Notes: generated by a model not told the origin, from the letters alone. 64,000 nucleotides of DNA from Methanobrevibacter sp. (GCF_017539065.1 NZ_JAFYHP010000027.1:1-64000); one strand, 5' to 3'; positions 28,401 through 35,319 are shown, numbered from the stretch's first letter. Translations and numbers: made by a program.

Positions 28401-29027
28401 TATTCATCAACCAACAGACCATATGATCCGGGTTTTGAGCGTGGTGAGGCTTATAATAATCCTGATCCTGTAATTCCGAAAATTCCTCCTGAAGAGGATG
28501 ATTATAAACCGGTTAATCCAACTAATCCAGTTAATCCAGTTATTCCTGTTGTTCCCGAAGAGCCGGAGACAGGTTACGGTAATGGTACCGGCAATGGTCA
28601 GGGTAATGGAACTGGTCAGGGCACAGGTACCGGTGACGGTAACGGTTCTTCAGGCAGTTTCGGTAACGGAACTTCAAATATTTTAACTGATATTATCAGT
28701 GATACTCCAGGTATGATTGGGGATTCTGCTGAAAACATTACAGATGAGATTAAAAGTGAGAATGTTATCAGTAATGTTGAGGATTCTTCTGAAATCGGTG
28801 AGGCAACAACTACTGAAAGTTCAGATGATAGTGAAGGTATGGACCGTTCCAGAGAGGGCGGTTCTGATGCCGGTAATGGTGAAACAGTAAACGCATACGA
28901 AGTTAGTAAAGTAATTAATGTTGATGAAAGTAATTGGCAATTTGTGGCAGCTGTCATTTTATTCGCTGTAATTATAATTTTAGGTTATGGTTATAGAAGG
29001 GGTAAAAAGGATGGTGATGAATTTTAA
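22464..29027 (+). CDS. Giant membrane-anchored adhesin-like protein with PKD, PQQ-type propeller and beta-helix domains
   Basis: 2187 residues. Signal peptide; PKD (88-130, GWLWDFGDGTNSTQQNP); jelly-roll-like region; PKD (292-350); short beta-helix (370-590); chitobiase-C-like unit (about 770, IFYTLDGSNPAYSS). A PQQ/quinoprotein-type propeller follows (about 920-1310), with repeats such as GSDGYLYYLNKLGQVIWRYG and NASNGNILWMKPI. Then PKD (1314-1390), chitobiase-C-like (about 1430, IYYTVDGSNPVNSS), a long NosD-like beta-helix (1500-1840), a Pro-rich and Gly/Asn/Thr-rich linker (1995-2070) and a C-terminal membrane helix with cytoplasmic tail YRRGKKDGDEF. It is the only adhesin here with a clear C-terminal anchor. 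An ExbB-like gene follows 260 bp downstream. Confidence 0.85.
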   Translation: MNVEKFLIVLFVLITFLLMSVGGVFAEDNIVNETLQVNNASADSVLMDDSLYENNNPNQNNTLQSNDDDSLVANFTSDVNKGTNSLTVNFTDTSSGSPNGWLWDFGDGTNSTQQNPTHIYNQIGYFNVTLKVSTNDGSSDSIVKNDFIHVCYSKEILSNPDFEEGNKWVGWDYSASSIYSFQKNVKSGRRCVQIANNGFISQVVNLDTVDYIGFWYRSTTQGAYVNVLLDDDVIQKYSSNVLEMGIWEFVLLNFSNVSGFHTLKFAQSGGNGFLDSFEVMQNDNILVNFTLTSFTLNGDNLTLSFNDYSYGLIDGWLWDFGDSTISKSQNVTHSYKTGHYTVSLTVYNENTTKTMRYDVPISFPSIVGSSREFGSVQEAIDSAVSGDVINIPNNIFYSHFMENLVIDKDLTLNFFNCTLLSDDVNHVISVVDGANVIINNISFNNALLKTDQSSKLTINQLNSGNINLSTGNFEFRDTNLLNSNINILDANCIIDNCVFNSTGLLVNGGESKIFNSIFTGSDVAITQTGGKLEITSNIIFGNNIGVNVSGGITNLSSNMFYTNNVSLVYNSSSIVYEDNWWGCNNPFYVYSSELVDCDILQLGGVESPLNSWIILNITQSKYLDYEYYIAGITYYNLTVDFKHNNLGNEIKGHLKDLNLTLTSIFNHFYYEYHHNGMGNYYVEKVGSAVSVESCNICDGVGWCVLSLGYLTSDFTSLNVTVLGKNYTVSLSSNTVQPNITYVTPYTIFDDNLTVEICCEGEDAVIFYTLDGSNPAYSSTRLVYTEPFVVNESTTVHYTVIDCWGNFQKTLIDSIRHNYISFIKQDVFVEVFSPGRNIYYSLDGSKFKGNDGISNIDGWNYYYHPFVVFKPTEIFTFAESGYEDYGEYYLILNDVYLYFYSLDFSVNYIKNSTLHSPDAVWSQYQGDINNAGVTNYSGPLTNQSHWINNNVFSSGSAVVDNKGRIVIGGSDGYLYYLNKLGQVIWRYGTTSRIICTPTIGADDNIYFSNWMNSSVYCISPEGELIWKYNLGDYNTGSSPVFGLDNRLYVLTSNGVYSNMYVFKEGVLLENHTIPFISGSTPVVSNDGLLYLVSARHELVILNFDGSLNQAILIDSNAMVTSDNQNTQISVSIGDDGTIYVLNYYRSIYIEAYSSGRYEDSYDSGYFYHFIVNAFYPNGTCKWSTYIQFDGIKGYLTPEFREDVSGTPTYYKGVLYITGNDNLIAVNASNGNILWMKPISHCGLTASSPLVSNNEILYVTSNNMVYAFNLRGDLIWQYTMVGSKYGDPISFSSPTLSNDGTLIVTTNQGIYAFRDLAADFTYEHVNGTEATIQFIDKSTNGTNRYYWMFGDGNISREQNPVHAYASGGKYNVVLLVEHNGNVDLMRNTTIEVIFHDITPPSNVSYYINNTQTSGGVFNQTQYVALNASDRYSSFVIYYTVDGSNPVNSSTTRTYNALIEVEVNTILKAVAVDSAGNWGNVSEVLFNITDVVNVESTLVSEIQSLLDNAEPYSKILFEYGVVEGANFTVNKPLNIISNNNTKLIGNGNQPVFTFTENAKGSILNGFAINNTNSGILIKDTGNITVKNCRVNVSDGIGINIINTENITVKSTEVCGCEEGIIVNKSDSTVLDDVHVIDCYSDGIWIYQSTNTSVVNSVVEDNGKDPYKVNRGNMFMADGINGLRFVVNVPASQSRANNILIDDSSNTNILNNTINRGYFGIRLYHNTDGVVIDRNTIYECVGDAILLSNRYLNVNITHNLIDGCYNGIDFMGYSENVTIKQNTIKLLHAHDGDLYNYPVIIEQMAGYVYETYFPGDQFFNHRNNGIQVSYPARNFDEGNTIIVDNVVIRLSHRSWEARKYTGYIDAGCDSYGYNLMDGSSSYSLTDFGGATSYHEGKVDLVLDRIGDAKFRLRLINRLDDHYLSEIPEFDVIFTAGGFTQTVKFINDSAIAEFDVAMAVSDIEAIISGEIRKSAHFDIPISEGYSSTNRPYDPGFERGEAYNNPDPVIPKIPPEEDDYKPVNPTNPVNPVIPVVPEEPETGYGNGTGNGQGNGTGQGTGTGDGNGSSGSFGNGTSNILTDIISDTPGMIGDSAENITDEIKSENVISNVEDSSEIGEATTTESSDDSEGMDRSREGGSDAGNGETVNAYEVSKVINVDESNWQFVAAVILFAVIIILGYGYRRGKKDGDEF

Positions 29028-29287
29028 AAATGTGTAAAAATTGGGAAAAAATATTATGTTTTTTTCTCACCGGATTACTCCTCCTCCAGATTGAATGGAG
29101 GGGGTTTAATCTGTGATTTTGTTGAATTTAAATAGAGTTTTTTCTCCTTTAAAAAAATGACATTTGGATTTTAAAAAATCTGAAAAGTTTAAAACACGTA
29201 AAAAAAGGATAGGATATTTTAAAAGTGGGGGTATTTTCCCATTTTTCATCCTATTTTTATAAATAAATATTGGGGGAGGTATGATGG

Positions 29288-29926
29288 ATGGTTTCTTTTC
29301 CGGGTGATACTTTAATTTCTTCAGCAATGAATATTATTTCTCAAAGCTTAACCGTTCCGGTTTTGATTATTCTTTTGATTATTGTGGTTGCTTCACTCTT
29401 TTTATTGGGTGAAATAATAGCGGAGTATTTTAAAAACAAGAAAGTAAAAGTTTCAGAGATTTATGATTTGATTTTTAAAATCTCCAATGCAGCGTCAATT
29501 GAGCATTTACAGTCAATAATTATGAGTTCCAATATTGCGGACACACAAAAGAAAATTTTAACAAAAATTTCAGACACACATGCAATGAAAAAGTCTTCAC
29601 GTGAGGCTGCTGCAAGGCGTCTGGTTGAAATGGAAGAGGAAAAAATCGACAAGAACTTAAACAAGACTGATATCATAACAAGGATAGGCCCGACTTTAGG
29701 TTTGATGGGAACATTGATTCCAATGGGTCCGGGGCTAGCTGCATTAGGTGCGGGAGATATCAACACTCTTGCAACTTCCTTGACATTGGCGTTCAACACA
29801 ACAATTGTAGGTATCGGTTCAGGAGCTTTATGCTACGTTTTAGGAAAAATCAGAAAATCATGGTATGATAGATACTTGGCGGATTTGGATGCACTATCTG
29901 ATGCGGTATTGGATTATATGGATTGA
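29288..29926 (+). CDS. MotA/TolQ/ExbB-type proton channel protein
   Basis: 212 residues; GGGGGAGGT lies about 7 bases before the ATG. One N-terminal helix (VLIILLIIVVASLFLLGEII), a cytoplasmic helical stretch (60-130), then the two conserved helices. The MotA/TolQ/ExbB core reads TRIGPTLGLMGTLIPMGPGL and later LATSLTLAFNTTIVGIGSGA, which match the family. Such proteins use the ion gradient to drive envelope machines together with a one-helix partner. The next gene, 6 bp on, is a DUF2149 protein of that form. The giant adhesin lies directly upstream. Confidence 0.88.
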   Translation: MVSFPGDTLISSAMNIISQSLTVPVLIILLIIVVASLFLLGEIIAEYFKNKKVKVSEIYDLIFKISNAASIEHLQSIIMSSNIADTQKKILTKISDTHAMKKSSREAAARRLVEMEEEKIDKNLNKTDIITRIGPTLGLMGTLIPMGPGLAALGAGDINTLATSLTLAFNTTIVGIGSGALCYVLGKIRKSWYDRYLADLDALSDAVLDYMD

Positions 29927-29932
29927 TTAGAG

Positions 29933-30250
29933 ATGGTTCGAAGAAAAAATGCAAGGCGTCAGAGAGTGGAAGAAGACCCGATGGCAGGTACCAGTAACCT
30001 TGTGGATGCGATGCTTGTAATTGCTGTTGGTTTTCTGGTGTTTGTTATTATCTCTTGGAATATGCAGGCGATGATTGATCCTGACACCAGTGTTCAGGAG
30101 CAGATGCAGAAGACTACAACAGAAATCGATCAGGGCCAACAGTTAGACCAAGCACCTGATACCAGTAACAGCTCAGGTCAGGGTTATACTGAAATGGGTA
30201 AGGTGTATAAGGATCCGGCAACGGGAAAATTAATTATGGTTGAGGGTTGA
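29933..30250 (+). CDS. DUF2149 protein, likely ExbD/TolR-like partner
   Basis: 105 residues: a basic N-terminus, then DPMAGTSNLVDAMLVIAVGF, whose helix contains an aspartate early in the membrane segment as in ExbD/TolR, followed by an extracytoplasmic Gln/Ser-rich tail ending TGKLIMVEG. DUF2149 proteins commonly sit next to MotA/TolQ/ExbB genes in methanogens. The 6-bp gap points to a complex with the preceding channel. The stop codon is part of the terminator stem. Confidence 0.85.
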   Translation: MVRRKNARRQRVEEDPMAGTSNLVDAMLVIAVGFLVFVIISWNMQAMIDPDTSVQEQMQKTTTEIDQGQQLDQAPDTSNSSGQGYTEMGKVYKDPATGKLIMVEG

Positions 30251-30275
30251 CGCGCAACCCTTATTTATTTTATTT
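30243..30275 (+). terminator. Terminator of the ExbB-DUF2149 operon
   Basis: AGGGTTG (30243-30249), loop ACGCG, CAACCCT (30255-30261), then a T-rich tail. The TGA stop lies inside the stem. Confidence 0.8.
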
Positions 30276-30458
30276 TTAGGATTAAATATTCGTATACTTT
30301 AATGAATAACTTGTTTTTTAATCAATCATTTAAGTAATTATTTTAATACTATTTTTAAAGTGTAACTTTTTTTTACAAGTCAATGTAGGATTAACTCAAC
30401 TATTTTTCCCATATTTTATTTTTCCAAAAGATTAATATATTATTATAAAAATATATTA

Positions 30459-30472
30459 GTATACAAATATAC
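30459..30472. promoter_or_regulatory. Small palindrome before the VapBC operon
   Basis: GTATA-CAAA-TATAC, 25 bp before the antitoxin start and just downstream of TATA-like TTATAAAAATATA. Ribbon-helix-helix antitoxins commonly bind such sites to repress their own operon; the assignment is inference. Confidence 0.45.
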
Positions 30473-30497
30473 ATTAGATTTTTGGATGTGATTTTGA

Positions 30498-30776
30498 ATG
30501 GCAACAACAATTAGGATTAATGAAGAGGTTAAGCAACTTTTGAAATTAAGAAGTGCTGAAACCGGAATAACTCAATTTGATTTGGCAAACAGGTATATTC
30601 TAAAAGGCCTTAAAGAGGATGACACTCCAAGCAATATGATGAGCATCAGCGACATTGAAGCAATGCTGTCATTTGATAAACCTGAAGGAGATAAAAACCT
30701 GGAAAAGTTGGATGGGGTCTTGCACTCTGATGTGCCGACAAACAGCGTTGAGTTAAAGAAAAACAGCTACAGGTAA
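30498..30776 (+). CDS. vapB: VapB-like antitoxin (ribbon-helix-helix)
   Basis: 92 residues. The N-terminus (TTIRINEEVKQLLKLRSAET, then ITQFDLANRYILKGL) fits a beta-strand plus two helices as in ribbon-helix-helix repressors. The C-terminal part (about 55-92) would wrap the toxin. The stop is 3 bp before the PIN-domain gene, a typical antitoxin-first operon. A short palindrome lies in the promoter. Family inferred from fold pattern and neighbour. Confidence 0.75.
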   Translation: MATTIRINEEVKQLLKLRSAETGITQFDLANRYILKGLKEDDTPSNMMSISDIEAMLSFDKPEGDKNLEKLDGVLHSDVPTNSVELKKNSYR

Positions 30777-30779
30777 AAC

Positions 30780-31172
30780 ATGATATTTTTAGACAGCACA
30801 TATTTAATCGGATTGATGATTGATAATGATGACTATCACGAAAAGGCGCATCAGCTAAGGCCGGTCATCGACAGGGAAAGAAAACTTATAAACAATACCG
30901 TGCTGGTTGAAGTACTCAACAGCCTGAAAAAGAACAATCATAAACTTGAACTTGATGAGATAATGGATGCATTACTGGGATTGGATAAGGTTGTTTTTCT
31001 AACTGATGAGGATTATGATGAAAGCTTTAAGTTATTTAAGTATTATAATCTAAGCGTTAACTATTCCGATTGCACAATCCTAAAGACAATGATAGACAAC
31101 AATGTTTCCGTTGTAGTGTCATTCGATTCTGACTTTGACAAAATCAATGGAATAAGAAGAATCTACTTATAA
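30780..31172 (+). CDS. vapC: VapC toxin, PIN-domain ribonuclease
   Basis: 130 residues. PIN-domain acidic residues are all present: D5 in IFLDSTYLIG, E44 in NTVLVEVLNSL, D97 in VNYSDCTILKTM, and D116/D118 in VSFDSDFDKI. Length and spacing match VapC. Family members cut tRNA or rRNA in a Mg-dependent way when free of antitoxin. The target cannot be told from sequence. It is convergent with the integrase gene, with a shared hairpin between them. Confidence 0.88.
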   Translation: MIFLDSTYLIGLMIDNDDYHEKAHQLRPVIDRERKLINNTVLVEVLNSLKKNNHKLELDEIMDALLGLDKVVFLTDEDYDESFKLFKYYNLSVNYSDCTILKTMIDNNVSVVVSFDSDFDKINGIRRIYL

Positions 31173-31179
31173 AAAAAAT

Positions 31180-31211
31180 AGCATGGGAAATATTTATTTC
31201 CCGATCATGCT
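31180..31211. terminator. Hairpin between vapC and the integrase gene
   Basis: GGGAAAT (31185-31191) pairs with ATTTCCC (31196-31202), extended across a 4-base bulge by AGCAT with ATGCT (31207-31211). T-runs on both outer sides suit a bidirectional terminator; it overlaps the last codons of the integrase. Confidence 0.65.
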
Positions 31212-32300
31212 TTTAAGACTGTCAATGTCAAACTTAAGCCTGTCCAGTTCAAGCATCAGTTCGTTTTTCTCATTTTCAATTTTAACAAACTCAGGCGATT
31301 TGACATGCAGCTTTTTGACTTCCATGCTGATGGTTACAGCAGACAAATGCTCGATGTACTGGTATTTCAAATCTTCAGGGTTTATCATGAAGTATGCCTG
31401 ATCAGTCTTGTTTTTGGATTTACCTTGCAGGTCGTTTACATCATCGAGACTCATGCCGTCATTATATAGTGCAGATGCGTGGAACTTACGAAGCATATGG
31501 CTTCTGAATCTGTTGTAGGGTCCGATTTTTCCAAGACCCAAATCATCATTGATTCTTTGAAAACTGAGAGTGAAATAGTTGACGCCCATCTTAAACAGTT
31601 TTGATTCGTTGGTTACCTTATCGCTACGTGATAATATATGTGCGTTTATCGCTTTTACCGCCTCTGGACTGCAGTAGGTAGTATAATACTTGTTGGTCTT
31701 TTTTCTGCGAATGTTGAAAGTGGGAATGACTGTCTCATCATCCTCAATCAAATCAATAACCTCAAAGATATTCATATCTCTTCGTGGAAGGTATTCTGAC
31801 AGTGCATCGATGTAATCCTGTATTGTTAAACTTAGTGTTTCTGCTCTTGCACAACCGCTGGATGCAATAAAAAGTATTGCTGCCTTCATGACCGGACTTG
31901 CAATGCCTAAAGCCTTTCTGATGATTTCCTTATCCGGCAGATCGCTGAAATAAATCGGCTGAGGTTTCTGGACTGATTTTTCATTGATTTTCGGCAGTTC
32001 ATAGATTTCAACATCATAGAACTTGTAGAACTTGATGACATTAATCATAACTAATTTAACAGTGTTTAAAGCATAGTTTTCCAAAAGGTATTGTCTGAAT
32101 TCCAGAAGTCTGGTTTTGATTCTGCGGCGTTTCCATTTAATTCCTTTATTTTCCTCGCTTTCCGCTTCCATTAGAAGTTCATCCAAGCCCATTTCATAAT
32201 ATGTGGAATATTTCTCCAGTGCATAGACATACAGTCGTTGTGTGCCCGGTGAATGGTTGTATGTTACAAATATTGCTTTTAAAAGTTCATTGTTTTTCAT
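31194..32300 (-). CDS. Tyrosine recombinase / integrase
   Basis: 368 residues; GGAG lies about 10 bases before the ATG. The N-terminal half resembles a SAM-like DNA-binding domain (SPGTQRLYVYALEKYSTYY). Catalytic features: Arg in SGCARAETLSL (about 151), HMLR in FRSHMLRKFHAS (about 268-271), and the nucleophile Tyr in KTDQAYFMINPE (about 302). The second box residue in LQGKSKN is Lys where many recombinases have His. It may belong to a small integrated element with vapBC, but I found no tRNA or att repeat. It could also be a host XerC/D-like enzyme. Confidence 0.85.
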   Translation of the reverse strand: MKNNELLKAIFVTYNHSPGTQRLYVYALEKYSTYYEMGLDELLMEAESEENKGIKWKRRRIKTRLLEFRQYLLENYALNTVKLVMINVIKFYKFYDVEIYELPKINEKSVQKPQPIYFSDLPDKEIIRKALGIASPVMKAAILFIASSGCARAETLSLTIQDYIDALSEYLPRRDMNIFEVIDLIEDDETVIPTFNIRRKKTNKYYTTYCSPEAVKAINAHILSRSDKVTNESKLFKMGVNYFTLSFQRINDDLGLGKIGPYNRFRSHMLRKFHASALYNDGMSLDDVNDLQGKSKNKTDQAYFMINPEDLKYQYIEHLSAVTISMEVKKLHVKSPEFVKIENEKNELMLELDRLKFDIDSLKSMIGK

Positions 32301-32428
32301 AGTTTTTCAGCTCCATAAAGTGTTTGTAAAAACATTTTTGAAAAGAGCCAAAACTAACAATTTATGCTAAGTACACTATAATACAAATTTATTGTTTCCA
32401 AAAACATATTTATTAAAATAAGTTAGTT

Positions 32429-32444
32429 GGAGGATTCATCCTCC
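32429..32444 (-). terminator. Hairpin at the end of 32436-33254
   Basis: GGAGGA-TTCA-TCCTCC, a perfect 6-bp stem with a 4-base loop that includes the stop codon of the minus-strand gene; a T-rich stretch follows on that strand. Confidence 0.6.
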
Positions 32445-33254
32445 TCCAGGAATTGTATACTTATCGTTAACACCGTAAAATATACCGGTGCCTTTTCTTT
32501 TTTTGTTTACATTTAATAATGCATTATTGAATATTATGTTCAATAGTTTATATCCGTCCTTATCGATGAAATCTGTTAGTGACGTGTTGTTTTCCCTTAT
32601 ATCCAATGCATCTTTTTCAATGTCGAAGCATGCTGCATAAATTATTTGTGCTGAATTTTCCTCATCAGACTCTGGAGGATATTTTTCTGTTAGGTCCTTT
32701 GATTTCAAATAACTCCGAAAGCATTTCCATTCCTTTTTGATTTGCTTTCCTTTGCTTGTCAATTTAGATTTTTGCAGGATATCACTATAGTTTTCACCGC
32801 CATATCCGTTTTCACTTTTAAGTGCACTGACAAATTCATTAAGGTCATCTTCAAACTTATTGGCAACTGAAGTAATGTTGCTTTGTTTTGCCATTGCCTT
32901 CAAGTTGAATTTTTTGTTCTTGTTCATGTTTTTGAGCAGCTTGATTGACTGTGTTTCTGAAGTCTTCAGCTCTCCTTTATTTGTTATTCTAAGAGTGATT
33001 TTTTTCATGACTTCCATATCATCAGAGGTTAATTTCTTGCCTACATCATATGAATCGCCCAAATCAATGTCGCATTTGATTTGACCTTTATCGATTAAAT
33101 CAAGTATTGTAAGTGACAATGCACTTACACCCACTTTGTTATTTTTTGAAAACAATATTGATATCATAGGATATGAATCATCACTAGGTGGATTTTTGAT
33201 TGTTTCATCAGCTTGATTTTTATTGCCTAAACCTAACATATTGCTCAACTCCAA
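32436..33254 (-). CDS. Soluble protein resembling the C-terminal part of DUF2207
   Basis: 272 residues with no membrane segment. VSALSLTILDLIDKGQIKCD near the N-terminus and WKCFRSYLKSKDLTEKYPPE (about residue 180), with the Gly-rich end YTIPGGG, recall the cytosolic C-terminal region of DUF2207 membrane proteins, without the transmembrane part. This is pattern recognition from memory and moderately sure. It is the last gene after the zinc-ribbon gene (8-bp gap), likely transcribed from the promoter at 33646. Confidence 0.6.
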   Translation of the reverse strand: MELSNMLGLGNKNQADETIKNPPSDDSYPMISILFSKNNKVGVSALSLTILDLIDKGQIKCDIDLGDSYDVGKKLTSDDMEVMKKITLRITNKGELKTSETQSIKLLKNMNKNKKFNLKAMAKQSNITSVANKFEDDLNEFVSALKSENGYGGENYSDILQKSKLTSKGKQIKKEWKCFRSYLKSKDLTEKYPPESDEENSAQIIYAACFDIEKDALDIRENNTSLTDFIDKDGYKLLNIIFNNALLNVNKKRKGTGIFYGVNDKYTIPGGG

Positions 33255-33262
33255 ATATTTTT

Positions 33263-33445
33263 TTATTCATCATCTTTTAAGGATTCCACATAAGCTTCAT
33301 GAATCTCTTCGGCCAATTCATCGTTTCCTTCAATGATTGGTCCGGTATAATCGCAGTCCCTGCAAACGCATTGTGACCAGTTTTGAGGGATAATCCAGTC
33401 GACATTTCTAGATCCACATCTTGGACAAATTTTATGCATCTTCAT
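33263..33445 (-). CDS. Zinc-ribbon protein, 60 aa
   Basis: 60 residues; GGAGAA lies about 8 bases before the ATG. Two CxxC knuckles, ICPRCGSRNV and CVCRDCDYTG, would bind one zinc; the rest is an acidic helix. Such small ribbons often act as adaptors in transcription or protein complexes, but nothing here says which. It sits between the 28-residue ORF 33473-33559 and the DUF2207-like gene. Confidence 0.75.
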   Translation of the reverse strand: MKMHKICPRCGSRNVDWIIPQNWSQCVCRDCDYTGPIIEGNDELAEEIHEAYVESLKDDE

Positions 33446-33472
33446 TTTTCGATTCTCCTATAATATTAATGT

Positions 33473-33559
33473 TTAGACTAAAGCAGCTCCAAATAAAAGT
33501 AGGGAACTGACTGATAAGAATAGTATGTTTTTGAAGTAAAAGTTATTTATGAATTCCAT
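33473..33559 (-). CDS. 28-aa ORF equivalent to an isolated signal peptide
   Basis: Starts MEFINNFYFKNILFLSVSS and ends LLLFGAALV, then a stop. AAGGTGAT lies a few bases before the ATG. The promoter, about 80 bp of leader and the signal-peptide region closely match those of the secreted protein 34753-35232, whose N-terminus is MDFKNILLLLCISFLLFGTV. The ORF therefore ends where that protein's mature part would begin. It may be a truncated paralogue, a leader ORF for the zinc-ribbon gene 27 bp downstream, or a true small membrane peptide. Confidence 0.6.
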   Translation of the reverse strand: MEFINNFYFKNILFLSVSSLLLFGAALV

Positions 33560-33584
33560 ATTATATCACCTTGAGTTAATTTGA

Positions 33585-33626
33585 ATTTGTGCATGATTTT
33601 TTAAAATTCAATTCATAAGCACAAAT
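33585..33626 (-). promoter_or_regulatory. Conserved 5'-leader inverted repeat, copy A
   Basis: ATTTGTGC (33585-33592) and GCACAAAT (33619-33626) could form a stem around an AT-rich loop in the leader of the 33473 transcript. The same arrangement (TTGTGC 35261-35266, GCACAA 35293-35298) occurs in the leader of 34753-35232. Confidence 0.4.
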
Positions 33627-33645
33627 AATAATATGAAACAGACAG

Positions 33646-33683
33646 TATATAAAGATTTTCGAATGTAAGTACTCACTTGCATC
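33646..33683 (-). promoter_or_regulatory. AAGTG-box plus TATA promoter, copy A
   Basis: On the minus strand, GATGCAAGTGAGTACTTAC is followed by ATTCGAAAAT and CTTTATATA. The palindromic core is AAGTGAGTACTT (33667-33678) and the TATA box is 33646-33654. It drives the 33473/33263/32436 gene string. Related copies lie at 35320, 54559 and 56154. Confidence 0.65.
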
Positions 33684-33871
33684 TCTAATTAATAAAAAAA
33701 TAAATAATAAAAGTTTATTTTAAAAAATAACTTAAATAAATCTTTTATTATAGTATATGATGTATTTAAGAAATTATTGGCATGCTGATTTTAGATTAAT
33801 TATAATACTAAACAATATAAAGCATATCTTATATAAAAATCATATAACTAGAAATTAAAGGAGGTTTTTAA

Positions 33872-34624
33872 ATTAGAAAAAAAGCTTTGATTCTGATGGT
33901 TATAATATCATTATTGAGTTTGGCTTGCGTTAATGCTAACGATTTGGATGAATCTGATTTAAATCAAGGCGATTCACAATTGTTAGAAATATCAGAAGAA
34001 TCTAGTGATGTCGCACTAACATCAAGTGATGCACTTTCAACAAGTGAAACAATGTTAGAAATATCAGAGGAAGCCGGTGATTCCACACCAACATCAGGTG
34101 AATTACTTTCAACTAGTGAAGCAAAATCAGATTCACAATCCCAATCATATCTTATACTGGACAATGATGCGGACATAGAGAATATTTATATTGGAGATTA
34201 CGTTACTTGGATAGTTAGCGTTATAAATAAAGGGCCTGACACAGCTAAAAACGTGAAAGTTTATGACCAGTTGCCTGATGGCCTAAAATACATCAAACAT
34301 ACTACGACAAAAGGAACATTTGATCCTGAAACTGGAATATGGTCTATTGGAAATCTTTCCATAAGTGATGGTGAAGTATTCTTAAATATTATCACCCAAG
34401 CATTCTCAGTTGGGAAAAAAATCAACAAGGCAAAAGTAACAAGTGATACATACAATTTAAATGAAAATGAAAGCTATGAGGAAGAGGAAATTGATGTTTT
34501 TGAACATGAAGTAAACGCATATGCAAAAAAATCTATTGTTTCAAGCTATACTGCTGGAAATCCAATGGCTTTAATTGTTCTTTCACTTTTTACAATTTTG
34601 ATAACATCAATTAAAACCAAATAA
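33872..34624 (+). CDS. Secreted surface protein with a DUF11 repeat; probable ATT start codon
   Basis: AAAGGAGG (33857-33864) is followed after 7 bases by ATT, giving a protein that starts (M)RKKALILMVIISLLSLACV, a proper signal peptide with a basic n-region. The first conventional start, TTG at 33887, loses that n-region and is 22 bases from the ribosome site. From ATT the protein has 250 residues: signal, an acidic Ser/Thr-rich repeat region (LEISEESSDVALTSS, LEISEEAGDSTPTSG), then a DUF11-type beta domain (about 100-200: VINKGPDTAKNVKVYDQLPD) and a C-terminal hydrophobic segment (about 230-245), likely an anchor. Stalk-like surface protein; ligand unknown. Confidence 0.7.
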   Translation: MRKKALILMVIISLLSLACVNANDLDESDLNQGDSQLLEISEESSDVALTSSDALSTSETMLEISEEAGDSTPTSGELLSTSEAKSDSQSQSYLILDNDADIENIYIGDYVTWIVSVINKGPDTAKNVKVYDQLPDGLKYIKHTTTKGTFDPETGIWSIGNLSISDGEVFLNIITQAFSVGKKINKAKVTSDTYNLNENESYEEEEIDVFEHEVNAYAKKSIVSSYTAGNPMALIVLSLFTILITSIKTK

Positions 34625-34752
34625 CTAAAAATTAAATTTTAGAAATGATTCTCAAATCATTTCATTAACTTTTTTGAACTGCAGTTACTTATGGAAATAT
34701 TGCTTCTTGAATGCTGCATGACAAAAATATTAAAAAAAATAGTAAAGGATAA

Positions 34753-35232
34753 TTAGAATGCAATAGCTTTAACATTATTATCCTTATTGAATTCATTTAA
34801 TTGGGAAATTAAATCTGAGTTTGATACATTACTGGTATCTTTTGCCCAGAATACTATAACAAAATCTTCACCATCGACATTTACAACTTCAACAACACCA
34901 TGTTGTGCATGGTCAATGTCTGTGAAATTAGCAGTATTGTCTGCGTTTTTATCTATTTTAAAATCGTCATCCGGAGTCAAATAATCTTTACCCTCATCAT
35001 GGATTAAATCATCATAAGCATCATTGTCGTCGTCAACATCACCTGCCAAATATCTGTAGATAGTGATTCCGGAATCTTGTTTTTCATTTAGATACAATGA
35101 ATTGGAAGTTCCATTGTATGCATTATTATATGATTCATCTACTTGAAAGTCGTTTACGGTTTTTTGTGCACAGACTGTGCCGAATAAAAGAAAAGAAATG
35201 CATAATAATAACAGAATATTTTTAAAGTCCAT
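34753..35232 (-). CDS. Small secreted protein, paralogue of 91-558
   Basis: 159 residues, with AAGGTGAT before the ATG. Signal peptide DFKNILLLLCISFLLFGTV with cleavage near CAQ, then an acidic, Asp/Asn-rich mature part. The C-terminal region (HGVVEVVNVDGEDFVIVFWA, FNKDNNVKAIAF) aligns with the 91-558 product. Its promoter and leader are duplicated at 33585-33683. Not a family I recognise. High acidity and export suggest a cell-envelope role. Confidence 0.75.
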   Translation of the reverse strand: MDFKNILLLLCISFLLFGTVCAQKTVNDFQVDESYNNAYNGTSNSLYLNEKQDSGITIYRYLAGDVDDDNDAYDDLIHDEGKDYLTPDDDFKIDKNADNTANFTDIDHAQHGVVEVVNVDGEDFVIVFWAKDTSNVSNSDLISQLNEFNKDNNVKAIAF

Positions 35233-35319
35233 TTTATCACCTTAAAGTTAAATTATGAATTTGTGCCTGATTTTTTGAAATTCAATTCATAAGCACAATT
35301 AATAATATGAAACAGGCAG

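Noticed and set aside
28570..28670. Tandem Gly-Asn-Gly-Thr repeats, considered as a repeat element
   Set aside because: They lie in frame inside the 22464-29027 protein as a low-complexity linker before the membrane anchor.
29078..29106. CTCCTCCA/TGGAGGGG hairpin after the giant adhesin, considered as a firm terminator
   Set aside because: The stem is imperfect and no T-run follows directly, so termination there is uncertain.
31180..31211. Hairpin near the integrase considered as an attachment site
   Set aside because: It behaves as a shared terminator between convergent genes, and no second copy was seen.
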